From JAPPHA01 sp965242975 (GTDB lineage: Bacteria > Pseudomonadota > Alphaproteobacteria > Rhodobacterales > Rhodobacteraceae): a DNA stretch of 64,000 nucleotides. This document shows, in pieces, positions 34,774 to 43,105 of the stretch (the first letter of the stretch is position 1; each line of letters starts with the position of its first letter). Both the position numbers and the translations under genes were made by a program. The stretch covers positions 2,418,001-2,482,000 of the forward strand of contig CBDETS010000007.1 in the NCBI GenBank assembly GCA_965242975.1, in the 5' to 3' direction. Below the pieces are notes generated by a model. That model saw nothing but the letters and a program-made list of their open reading frames with translations, did no database searches and was not told the origin of the DNA.

Positions 34774-35975
34774 TTACGTTGCGGTCCGCGCCGCGATCGG
34801 GTTCAAGAAATCGGAGATCCGGGAGCAGGCAGCTTCCAGGACTGCCTCGGGTCGGGAAAAACAAATCCGGATATAGCCGGGAGTGCCAAATTCCGAACCC
34901 GGGACTGTAACGACACCGGCCTGTTCGATCAGGACTTCGGCAAGTTCCGTGTCCCGGGTGATGCCCTGCCTGGTGAGGAGTTGGTGGCAGTCGAGAAAAT
35001 GGTAAAACGCGCCCTCCGGTCCGAAGACTCTCAATCCGGGGATTTCCGAGAGCTGCCGCTCCACGAGTTCCGTCGCCGCAAGTACTGCTCCTGCCAGCCA
35101 AGAAGGAATCCTGGGGCCCGGTTAGCGCAGCCAGGCCGCAGCCTGGCTGATTGACGAGACATTCGGCGTCGATTGGCCCTGCAATTTGACCATGGCTGCG
35201 ATCAGGTTTCGGGGTCCGCCTGCATAACCGATGCGCCAGCCTGTCATTGCATAGGTCTTTGATACGCCTTTGACGGTCAGGGTTCGCTCCCGAAGGTCCT
35301 TCGCCACGGCGCCGAAGGAGTGGAATGAATTGCCGTCGAAGACGATCTTCTCGTAGATCTCGTCGATCAGGATACCGGGTCCTGGGTGTTGCCGCACCGC
35401 ATCGGCGAACTGCCCGAGTTCCTCAATCGAATAGACTGCGCCAGTGGGATTTCCGGGGGAGTTGAGGATCAGCCAGCGGGTTTTTTCGTTGATCGCGGCT
35501 TCCAGCGCTTCGGGGCGCAATTTGAAACCGTCGTGCTCTGCTGTCCGGACAATGACCGGTTTCCCTCCCGCAATTTCAACCATTTCCGGGTAGCTGGCCC
35601 AATTGGGTGCCGGAATGATGACCTCATCGCCCGACTCGAGGGTGGACATCAGTGCATTGAAGACCAGTTGCCTGGCGCCGGTTCCGACGACCATCTCGTC
35701 CGGTTCGAAATCCACACTGTTCTCCTTGTGAAACTTTCACGTGACGGCCGCACGCAACTCCGGAGTATCCGAAACCGGTGTAAATTTCGTCTTCCCGGCC
35801 AGTGCCGCAGCGTGAGCCGCCGCGATTGCATGCGGCGGAGTCGGGAAGTCCGGTTCCCCTTCACTGAGATCGATGATGTTGCGACCCTGCGCACGCAGCC
35901 GCCGCGATCTCGGCCATGCGAACGGTTCCGGATACTCGCCTGGCTTCGATTCTCTGGCTGATCCGCAGGCCGCTG
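34774..35975 (-). pseudogene. Class I aminotransferase (AspC-like), degraded
   Basis: Pyridoxal-phosphate aminotransferase sequence is split over several frames. It starts near 35970 (LRISQRIEARRVSGTVRMAE), shifts frame near 35885 to NIIDLSEGEPDFPTPPHAIA, meets an in-frame TGA at 35739-35737 (AAVT-stop-KFHKENSVDF), then continues as 35715-35122 with the PLP Lys motif TVKGVSKTYAMTGWRIGYAG. It breaks again near 35125, and finishes in 35064-34774 (GAFYHFLDCHQLL, YIRICFSRPEAVLEA). At least three disruptions: non-functional. Intact relatives are about 390-400 residues. Confidence 0.82.
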
Positions 35976-36648
35976 CCGGGATCGCGATGTCTTGCGTGTG
36001 TCAGTGACAACCATTCGTGAACCTTGGCCCTTCAAGGCCGGAAAATGTTAGCCTGGACCCATACGACTGCCAACAAGATGGGCGAGTCACCATGACTGGC
36101 GAAGTCCCGGCCACCACCAACACGAAATCTCCCGTTTTGGCACGCTGCACCACACGGATTTCAAGCCTGTCATTTCGGTCTTCCGTTGCGACCGCCGCAG
36201 GCGGGCAATCAAACTGCGTTCCGCATCCTGATCCTGGATTTCGTTGTGTTGCGTCTTGCGCGGGTTGCCGTCCGAAGCGCCGACGGCTCGCTCCTTGAAC
36301 AATTCCAGGAAAGCGTTTGGACCCGGACCGGTTCCAGCGAAACGGGGAGGGCTTCACCATGAGAGAATTGTGAAGTGCAACCGCTGGCACCGGGACAGAA
36401 TTGCGCAGGTCTTCCGTCCGTTCAGTTCAATAAACGGTCGGTCAGGCGCAACTTGCCGACCATGCGCGGGGTAAGGTCGGGGAGGCGCCTTGTCCGGGCG
36501 AACGCACATGGCAGGCGCGGTCGGTTGCGAGGCCTTGCGGCCGGCAACCAGAATCCAGTGGGCCTGCTGCGAATGGAATGGCCTTGCCGAGCAGGACGAT
36601 ACCGGGAGTCGACAGGCCCTTACCCGTTCAGAAAGGGGGAATCGGCAC
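35976..36648. other. Gap upstream of the TRAP operon, no gene seen
   Basis: About 670 bases. No frame on either strand has a protein-like translation that I recognise. It must contain the promoter of the DctPQM operon. GAAAGGGGGA precedes the dctP start. Confidence 0.45.
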
Positions 36649-37671
36649 ATGAAAAGAATACTGACGACGGCACTGACGATGCTGGCGGCGGCAGTTGTGG
36701 CGTCCTTGGCGGTGATGAATCCAGCTGCAGCGCAGATGCATCGTTGGGACATGCCGAACGAATACGCAAAGGCATCCGGTCACTACTATGACGAGATCTT
36801 TGCCGAAAAACTGCGAGAAGCCACCGGTGGCGCCATCGACATCACGAATCACTATGGCGGAGCACTTGGTTACAAGTCAAAGGACCACTGGAAGGTCGTT
36901 GAAGACGGCGCTGCGCAGATCGCAAGCACGTATACCGGGGTGTTTGCAGGGATCGATCCGATCTTTCTCCTTGTTTCCATGCCGTTTCTGGCCCGCAACA
37001 TCAACGAGTCCCGTGCTCTCTACGAGGCGGCGCGTCCGTGGTATGCAGCAGCATTCGAGAAGGGCAACCAGATGTTGGTGCTGGCAGTGCCATTCCCACC
37101 GGTTGGAATCTGGGCCAGGCAGCCGGTGACAAACCTGGAGGAACTGGGGCAAATCCGGATCCGAACCTACGACAAGACGAGCACCGTCGCGCTGAATGCT
37201 GCCGGCGCAAATGCGGTCCAGTTGAGTTGGGCAGACATCATTCCCGCACTTACGACCGGTACGATCGACTCGGTTCTGACCGCAGGGGAGGGCGGCGTTC
37301 TGTCCAGTTTCTACGAGCACATGGATCATTTCAACGCCATCAACTATGTCGCGGGAACCCAGATGTTCCATATGAACCGCGATGTCTTCGACAGCCTTTC
37401 ACCCGAACTCCAGGAAACGATCCTTGAGGTTGCCGGCGAAACCGAAGACGAAGCATGGGAGGCCATCAAGGACCGGGTCGACGCATCCTATGTCAGGATG
37501 CGGGATGCAGGAGTAACGATTCTGACCGAGTCGGACATGCAGGACGGCTTCCTTGCATCCCTGCGCGAAGCCTCGACCGTCGTGTTCAATGAATGGCGCG
37601 GCAAGATGCCCGAAGGTGCGGCTGACGAGATCATGGCGAACTTTTCGGACCGCCTTGGAGCGATGAACTGA
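36649..37671 (+). CDS. dctP: TRAP transporter substrate-binding protein DctP
   Basis: 340 residues with a Sec signal peptide (MKRILTTALTMLAAAVVASL, cleavage after AAAQ region). Family features: GHYYDEIFAEKLREATGGAI, the conserved Arg region IRIRTYDKTSTVALNAAGAN, and PALTTGTIDSVLTAGEGG. Binds an organic acid or similar solute in the periplasm and delivers it to DctQM, encoded next. ATG 36649 is chosen for its purine-rich ribosome site; the longer frame upstream is not protein-like. Confidence 0.93.
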   Translation: MKRILTTALTMLAAAVVASLAVMNPAAAQMHRWDMPNEYAKASGHYYDEIFAEKLREATGGAIDITNHYGGALGYKSKDHWKVVEDGAAQIASTYTGVFAGIDPIFLLVSMPFLARNINESRALYEAARPWYAAAFEKGNQMLVLAVPFPPVGIWARQPVTNLEELGQIRIRTYDKTSTVALNAAGANAVQLSWADIIPALTTGTIDSVLTAGEGGVLSSFYEHMDHFNAINYVAGTQMFHMNRDVFDSLSPELQETILEVAGETEDEAWEAIKDRVDASYVRMRDAGVTILTESDMQDGFLASLREASTVVFNEWRGKMPEGAADEIMANFSDRLGAMN

Positions 37672-37682
37672 CAAGGAATGAC

Positions 37683-37709
37683 GTCGGGGTAGGCTCTGCC
37701 TACCCCGAC
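37683..37709 (+). terminator. Hairpin between dctP and dctQ
   Basis: Perfect 11-bp stem GTCGGGGTAGG/CCTACCCCGAC with a 5-base loop, 12 bases after the dctP stop. No U-tract follows. It likely acts as a partial terminator or RNA stabiliser that gives more binding protein than permease, a common arrangement in TRAP and ABC operons. Confidence 0.6.
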
Positions 37710-37717
37710 ACCCGGGA

Positions 37718-38260
37718 ATGAACTCGTCAAGCGCACGATTTATCCGTTCATTCGACAGGTTCGCCCGATTCCTGTCGGCCGTCGGGGCGGTCGGTGCCGG
37801 GATCATCCTGTTGGCGATGTCGCTCCATATTCTCGCTGAAATCGTCCTTAGGACACTGTTCCTCCGCTCGACCTTCGTGCTCGAGGAAATGATCGGTTAC
37901 GGCGTTGCTGCCATGTCTTTCCTCGGACTGGGATTTGCACTCAACACGGGGGCGCTGATCAGGATGAACCTCGTTCTCGACAAGCTCGGAGACGGGCTGA
38001 TCCGGCGTATCATGGAAGTGATCTGCATCGTCTCGGCGGGGATATTCACCGGCATCGCCGCCTGGTACTTCTACGTCAACGCGGTACGGGATTTCATGCG
38101 CGGCCATGTGAGTGAAACCCTTTCGGAGACACCACTCTGGCTACCGCCGTCGATCATGCTTTTTGGCATGCTTGTATTCATCATCCAGTTGCTGGCGTAC
38201 CTGCTGCGGGTGCTCGCGGGCGACGTGTCGTTCGCCCCCGCTGGGCGAGAACAGGAATAG
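37718..38260 (+). CDS. dctQ: TRAP transporter small permease DctQ
   Basis: 180 residues with four membrane spans (AVGAVGAGIILLAMSLHILA; MIGYGVAAMSFLGLGFAL; IMEVICIVSAGIFTGIAAW; SIMLFGMLVFIIQLLAYL). The start follows the hairpin. Partners with DctM. Confidence 0.9.
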   Translation: MNSSSARFIRSFDRFARFLSAVGAVGAGIILLAMSLHILAEIVLRTLFLRSTFVLEEMIGYGVAAMSFLGLGFALNTGALIRMNLVLDKLGDGLIRRIMEVICIVSAGIFTGIAAWYFYVNAVRDFMRGHVSETLSETPLWLPPSIMLFGMLVFIIQLLAYLLRVLAGDVSFAPAGREQE

Positions 38261-38294
38261 TCCCGTGTCCAGACCGATTTCGGAAAACTGAGCC

Positions 38295-39614
38295 TTGGGA
38301 CCGCTCGAAGTCGCAATGGCGACATTGGGCCTGCTTGCCCTTTATCTGACCCTCGGAATCTGGGTGTTTGCAGCGGTCGGCCTCGTCGGTCTGACGGCAC
38401 TGCATTTTCTCCTTGGTTTCGACATTGACCGAATCGGCGCGATCATGCGGGGAACGATGTGGCGTTCGGCCAGTACCTGGGAGCTGTCAGCCGTCCCGAT
38501 CTTCGTCATGATGGGGGAACTCATGTTTCGGAGTGACATGTCGGAGCGACTGTTCCGTGGGCTGTCGCCTTGGGTCGCGCGCGTGCCGGGCGGTTTGCTG
38601 CATACGAACATCGCAGGATGCACCGTCTTCGCGGCCGTCAGCGGATCGACCACCGCGACCACCGCAACGGTCGGGAAAATCACGACGGCGGCACTTGCCG
38701 AAAGGAATTACGATCAGAGTCTCGCGGTGGGATCGCTTGCAGGAGCCGGCAGCCTCGGGCTGATGATTCCGCCATCCATTTCCTTCATCATCTACGGTGT
38801 GTTGTCCGAGACTTCCATTGCACGGCTGTTCGCGGCGGGCGTGTTGCCCGGTCTTCTGATTGCGGGGCTCTATTCCGGATACATCGGTTTGCGCGCCACC
38901 ATGAACCCTGCACTGGCTCCTCGCGGAACCGACGAGTTCACGGCCATTGATCGTCTCAAGGGATTGCTGGACCTCATGCCGGTGACAGTGCTCGTGATCG
39001 TCGTCCTTGGCAGCCTTTACAGCGGAATTGCCACACCGTCCGAAGCGGCGGTTGTCGGATTCCTGGGTGCATTACTGATGGTCCTGTTTACCGGGCAGCT
39101 GACCTGGAAGATTTTCGTGGAATCCATCGCCGGCACGATCCGGATAACGACCATGGGTATCAGCATCCTGGTTGCCGCCAATTTCATGTCGTCCGCGATG
39201 GCATATCTGCATGTTCCCCAGGAGATCGCCAAGTTCATTGTCAGCCTCGGCCTGTCTCCATACGTCCTGATCCTGCTGGTGGCCGCCTTTTACGTCATTC
39301 TTGGCCTGTTTCTCGACGGCCTGTCGATCATGGTCATGACCTTGCCGATCACGCTGCCGCTGGTTGTCTCAGTCGGCTTTGATCCGGTCTGGTTCGGCGT
39401 GTTCATCGTCATAATGATCGAACTCGGTCTCGTCACGCCGCCCATCGGGTTCAACCTGTTTGTCCTGCAGGTCATGACTGGCCACAAGTTGGGGTTCATC
39501 GCCCGCGCCGCCTTTCCTTTTTTCCTGCTGCTCTGCGTTGCCGCGGTGATCATTACTGCCTTTCCCGAAATCGCGCTCTGGCTGCCGGACGCACTCTTCA
39601 ACAGACAACCATAA
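38295..39614 (+). CDS. dctM: TRAP transporter large permease DctM
   Basis: 439 residues, TTG 38295 start (ATG 38316 is the next in-frame choice). About twelve membrane segments. DctM family motifs: MGELMFRSDMSERLF, VSGSTTATTATVGKIT, IPPSISFIIYGVLSETSIA and LVTPPIGFNLFVLQ. Sodium-driven uptake of an acidic solute with DctP and DctQ. Confidence 0.93.
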   Translation: MGPLEVAMATLGLLALYLTLGIWVFAAVGLVGLTALHFLLGFDIDRIGAIMRGTMWRSASTWELSAVPIFVMMGELMFRSDMSERLFRGLSPWVARVPGGLLHTNIAGCTVFAAVSGSTTATTATVGKITTAALAERNYDQSLAVGSLAGAGSLGLMIPPSISFIIYGVLSETSIARLFAAGVLPGLLIAGLYSGYIGLRATMNPALAPRGTDEFTAIDRLKGLLDLMPVTVLVIVVLGSLYSGIATPSEAAVVGFLGALLMVLFTGQLTWKIFVESIAGTIRITTMGISILVAANFMSSAMAYLHVPQEIAKFIVSLGLSPYVLILLVAAFYVILGLFLDGLSIMVMTLPITLPLVVSVGFDPVWFGVFIVIMIELGLVTPPIGFNLFVLQVMTGHKLGFIARAAFPFFLLLCVAAVIITAFPEIALWLPDALFNRQP

Positions 39615-39626
39615 AGGGAGACCTCG

Positions 39627-40169
39627 ATGTTCGCTTCGTTTACCCGGCTCGCACGTTACAATGCATGGTCCAATCGTCGGATGCACAAGACTTGCGCACG
39701 CATGACCATCCGCGCCCTGATGCAGGATCGGAGTGCTTTCCAGTCATCGATCTATCTGACGCTGGAGCACATCCATGCCGCTGATCGCATTTACCGCGAC
39801 CGCCTCCTGAAACAGCCGCTCAGCCTTGAGTGGCCGATCCAGCAGATCTTTTCAGGGATTGATGAGCTTACTGCTGCCCAATTCGAAATCGACGCATGGT
39901 ATGTGGAGTTCACAAAGACCGTGACCCGGGAGCAACTCGACGCAAATTGGCCATTCACGAGCTTTGACGATGATCCGGTTCACGTCAACGAAACCCTCGG
40001 AACCTGCCTGAGCAATCTCTTTCAGCACCAGGTTCACCATCGTGGACAGGTACACAACATGCTCACCCAGGTTGGAGTGTACCCACCGCCCATGGATTAC
40101 ATCCTCTTTGCCATGGAAGACCGCGGAGACGAGATCCCGGACGACCTGAAGAGTCGCTGGCGCGAATGA
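39627..40169 (+). CDS. DinB/YfiT-like metal-binding protein
   Basis: 180 residues, ATG 13 bases after dctM. Four-helix DinB fold with the three metal-binding His in LEHIHAADRIYRD and FQHQVHHRGQVHNMLT. DinB proteins include thiol-dependent S-transferases (maleylpyruvate isomerase relatives); the actual reaction here is unknown. Co-transcription with the TRAP transporter suggests a metabolic role. Confidence 0.87.
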   Translation: MFASFTRLARYNAWSNRRMHKTCARMTIRALMQDRSAFQSSIYLTLEHIHAADRIYRDRLLKQPLSLEWPIQQIFSGIDELTAAQFEIDAWYVEFTKTVTREQLDANWPFTSFDDDPVHVNETLGTCLSNLFQHQVHHRGQVHNMLTQVGVYPPPMDYILFAMEDRGDEIPDDLKSRWRE

Positions 40170-40197
40170 TGGCTCAGAATTCCCGGCAGGCACGGCA

Positions 40198-41163
40198 ATG
40201 ACCGGCGACGGGAAATCGGCCGCCGGAGCCCCGGCCTTTGTCGACTGTTACGGCGAGCTTGCCAACCGCTTGACGCCGCAAATGCTCGAAATCTGTCCCG
40301 GAGTGAAGGTCTTCCGTTCAAGGCCGGAATCCGAATCCGAACTGATTAACCGCCTGCAGCGGCGCCGACATGCGATCGTCTACATGGGTTATCTCTCGGC
40401 AGCCGTTCTGCGTGCTTGTCCGGATCTGAAGACCGTTGCATATCTGTCGTCGGGACTCGCGACGCACGCCGATATGGACGAGGCCAAACGGCTTGAAATC
40501 GAGATTCGCGGCGTCCGGAACTATGGCGACCTGGCGGTTGCAGAACACGCCATTGCACTGGCTTTTGCGGCACTCAAGCGAATTGCCGAATCCGATCGTC
40601 GGGTCAGGCAAGGCCGGTGGGAACTCGTGCGCACCGAGGAATTCGCCGGCCGGACCTTTGGCGTGATCGGCCTCGGTGGCATCGGCAGGCAGGTTGCCCG
40701 GATCGCTGCCGCGCTCGGTGCTGATGTCATCGGCTGGTCCAGGTCGGGGACGGGCGGCAGCGGTTTCTTAACCGGGTGTTCACTGGATACGGTACTCGCG
40801 CGGGCCGATATCCTATCCCTCCATCTTGCACTCACACCAGAAACCGATGGTTTTCTTGGGGAGAATGAACTTGCGAAGGCCAAGCCCGGGGCCATTCTTG
40901 TAAATACTGCCCGTGGTGCGCTGGTCAATGAAAACGCGCTGGTTGAAGCGCTGAAGAGTGGCCGACTGTCGCATTGTGCGCTTGATGTTTTTCATGATGA
41001 GCCTCCCGACCCGGCAAGTCCGCTCCTCGCGATGGAAAATGTGACCCTGACGCCCCATTCCGCCTGGTATACCGGTGACGCTATCGACCGTTTGCTGGTT
41101 TCGGGATTCAGACTCCTGAATCGGCAGATCGAAAAGTCCTCGCGAGCGGCCAGCCATTGGTAA
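40198..41163 (+). CDS. D-2-hydroxyacid dehydrogenase family protein
   Basis: 321 residues. NAD(P)-binding GxGxxG in GVIGLGGIGRQVARIAAAL. Catalytic triad: Arg in VNTARGALVNENAL, Glu in DVFHDEPPD and His in LTPHSAWYTG. It interconverts a 2-oxo acid and its D-hydroxy acid. The gene follows the TRAP/DinB genes and may process the imported acid. Starts 28 bases after dinB. Confidence 0.9.
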   Translation: MTGDGKSAAGAPAFVDCYGELANRLTPQMLEICPGVKVFRSRPESESELINRLQRRRHAIVYMGYLSAAVLRACPDLKTVAYLSSGLATHADMDEAKRLEIEIRGVRNYGDLAVAEHAIALAFAALKRIAESDRRVRQGRWELVRTEEFAGRTFGVIGLGGIGRQVARIAAALGADVIGWSRSGTGGSGFLTGCSLDTVLARADILSLHLALTPETDGFLGENELAKAKPGAILVNTARGALVNENALVEALKSGRLSHCALDVFHDEPPDPASPLLAMENVTLTPHSAWYTGDAIDRLLVSGFRLLNRQIEKSSRAASHW

Positions 41164-41593
41164 TCGCCTGGTGACATGGTGGCAGTCCTGGTGGGTCACC
41201 AAGACGTCGACACCCGACACTGGCGGCGATCGATCATTGAGGAGGTGGCCGTCGGGATACGGGACGGAATCGTGACCGATCCAGACTTCGGAACAAATGT
41301 CGGCGAGTCCCCCAGGACGTCAAACGCGGACATGCTCGGGGATGGCACGTCCTGCAGGTATTGCCAAGGTTCAGCCCGGTTCGCGAGCATACGCGATCAG
41401 ATCGAGAAGCAAGAGATTCATCTCGGTGGACGAGAAGACACAGATGTTGGGTCCCGGAATATTCGGGCTTGAAACGGCGGGTTTGTCCCACGTTCCCTGC
41501 CGACGTTTTTTTTCAGTGGTTCAGGGACAATCCGGGACAGGGATTCTTCCCCAAGCAGAGCTTTTCACGTAGCCACCCTGTCAGTTTGAAACC
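41164..41593. other. Gap before the DUF6431-like gene, no gene seen
   Basis: 430 bases. Open frames on both strands are short and show no recognisable pattern. Confidence 0.4.
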
Positions 41594-42169
41594 ATGTCGA
41601 GCAGCCTTCTGGCGCGGGCCGTTGCGGTCCGGTTACCCTCCGGCTTGATTGGCCGGAGGGCCTGCCGCCAATGGCCCGAGACAGAAAAGGGTGGCCCGCG
41701 CGAATGGCCGTTCGCCGGGCCATGGACGGCCCGTACAATACGATTTCAAACAGAACTGACCGTCGAGGAATACGTTAGCCGGGAGGAGTGGAGGAACGCA
41801 AGCTTTCCTCCCTGCCTGAAAGGCCGGGACGCGTGCGATTGCGGGCTGATGCGTCACGGGACCTATGGGCGGAAGACGCCGATCCCGATGCGCGTTGCCC
41901 GCTTCGACTGCCGTGCCTGCCAGACCACGATCAGCCGTCTTCTGGATTTCGCCGCGGCGCGCCGGCGCGGTTCGCTGCAGGAGATCGAGGACGCCATGAT
42001 TGCTCTTGCCGCCGCCCCGAGCCGTTGGGCGGCGGCCCGGTGCCTGTTTCCCGACCGCGACGAGTTGGCGAACGCGATCCGCGATCTTCCTGGTGCATTC
42101 ATGGCGGTTTCGGCCTTCCTGAAGGCCGTCGCCACACTGCGCCCCAACCTGTTCAGGGGATGTCCGTAA
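41594..42169 (+). pseudogene. DUF6431-like zinc-ribbon protein truncated by IS66
   Basis: The frame carries a zinc-ribbon-like region (CLKGRDACDCGLMRHGTYGR, then ARFDCRACQTTISRLLDF) as in DUF6431 proteins, which are often linked to transposases. The frame ends LRPNLFRGCP with a stop TAA (42167-42169) supplied by the terminal GTAAGC of the IS66 copy at 42166. So the gene is cut by the insertion. The true start is uncertain; ATG 41594 is the first in the frame. Confidence 0.6.
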
Positions 42170-42894
42170 GCGGGTAAACGGCGACGTCCGATAAATCGGT
42201 TGCCTGTGCGGGGGGAGCATCGGGATAATTCCGGTCATTCATCAATGATCGGAGGTTTTGTCCAGTGATGTGAACGGTTCGGCGGGTTCCCGTCCTGCAC
42301 GTGTGGTGTGCAGCGCGACGGAGTGGACCGCCATCATGGAGGACTTCGAGCGTTCGGGGCTGTCGCGTCGGGAGTTTTGCGAGTCCCGGGGTCTGTCGGT
42401 GAAGACCTTCGGGAACTGGCGGCACCGTCTCGGCGCCACGGGCGGGAAGGGTTCCTTCGTCGAGCTGGCGCCGCCGGTCATGTCCGGCTGGGACGCCGAG
42501 CTTGAACTGGGCGACGGGGTCGTCCTGTGTGTTCGGCGTTCGTGATGCTTGGCGGCTGGCCGCGGGGCGGCATCTGGCTGTCGACGGACCCGGCGGACAT
42601 GCGGCGCAGTTTCGATGGGCTGTGCGCCCTGGTGGCGGGTCATCTCGGATGCAATCCGGCCGATGGGCGCTGGTACGTGTTCGTCAATCGGCGCCGGACG
42701 ATCGTCAAGATCCTCGGCTTCGAGCAGGGCGGCTTCTTCATCTGGTCCAAGCGCCTGGAACAGGGCCTGTTCGCCCCGCCGCCGGCTTCCGGCCATGCGG
42801 CGCTTGCATTGTCCTCGACCGAACTGATGGCGCTGATCGACGGCATCGACGTCACCGTCCGGCGCCGGCGCAAGCGTTACGACGGTCAACTCGA
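42166..42894 (+). mobile_element. IS66-family element, left part (truncated)
   Basis: Begins GTAAGCGGGTAAACGGCGAC and carries leader, tnpA and tnpB in the standard IS66 order. Homology to IS66 stops near 42890, after the tnpB C-terminal RRRRKRYDG, and no tnpC DDE transposase follows. It is inverted relative to the fragment at 3545-3770. A minus-strand stretch at about 42900-42980 (RRIHELTPRLWKELF) may be a scrap of a tnpC end in reverse, but this is a guess. Confidence 0.8.
42258..42545 (+). CDS. IS66 accessory protein TnpA
   Basis: 95 residues: helix-turn-helix pattern FERSGLSRREFCESRGLSVK, then TFGNWRHRLG, ending in a beta-rich tail. Compared with the 3.7 kb copy, four bases are missing at the start, replacing ATG by TTG 42258 immediately after GGAGG. 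Probably weakly translated. Overlaps tnpB by TGATG. Confidence 0.75.
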   Translation: MSSDVNGSAGSRPARVVCSATEWTAIMEDFERSGLSRREFCESRGLSVKTFGNWRHRLGATGGKGSFVELAPPVMSGWDAELELGDGVVLCVRRS

Positions 42895-43099
42895 TGCTGC
42901 CGGTCATCGGGGTGTCGGCGAAGAGTTCCTTCCACAGGCGCGGCGTCAGTTCGTGGATCCGGCGTGGAAACGCGTTCATCTGGCGGCCGCCTGCGGCAGG
43001 GTTGCCCCGGGCCGAACACGCCCCGAACAGCCGGGATCGGTCCGTCCGCCCGGTATTGACCGGCCGCACACGCCGGTTTACGCTCGCGAAAAAAAGTGA
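42545..43099 (+). pseudogene. IS66 Orf2 (TnpB) with foreign C-terminal tail
   Basis: The first 115 or so residues are a canonical IS66 Orf2 (GGIWLSTDPADMRRSFDGL, ADGRWYVFVNRRRTIVKIL, IDVTVRRRRKRYDG). The last 70 residues after about 42890 are unrelated read-through, not typical of the family. The transposase gene proper is missing, so this copy cannot move by itself. Confidence 0.72.
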
Positions 43100-43105
43100 G
43101 CGGGC

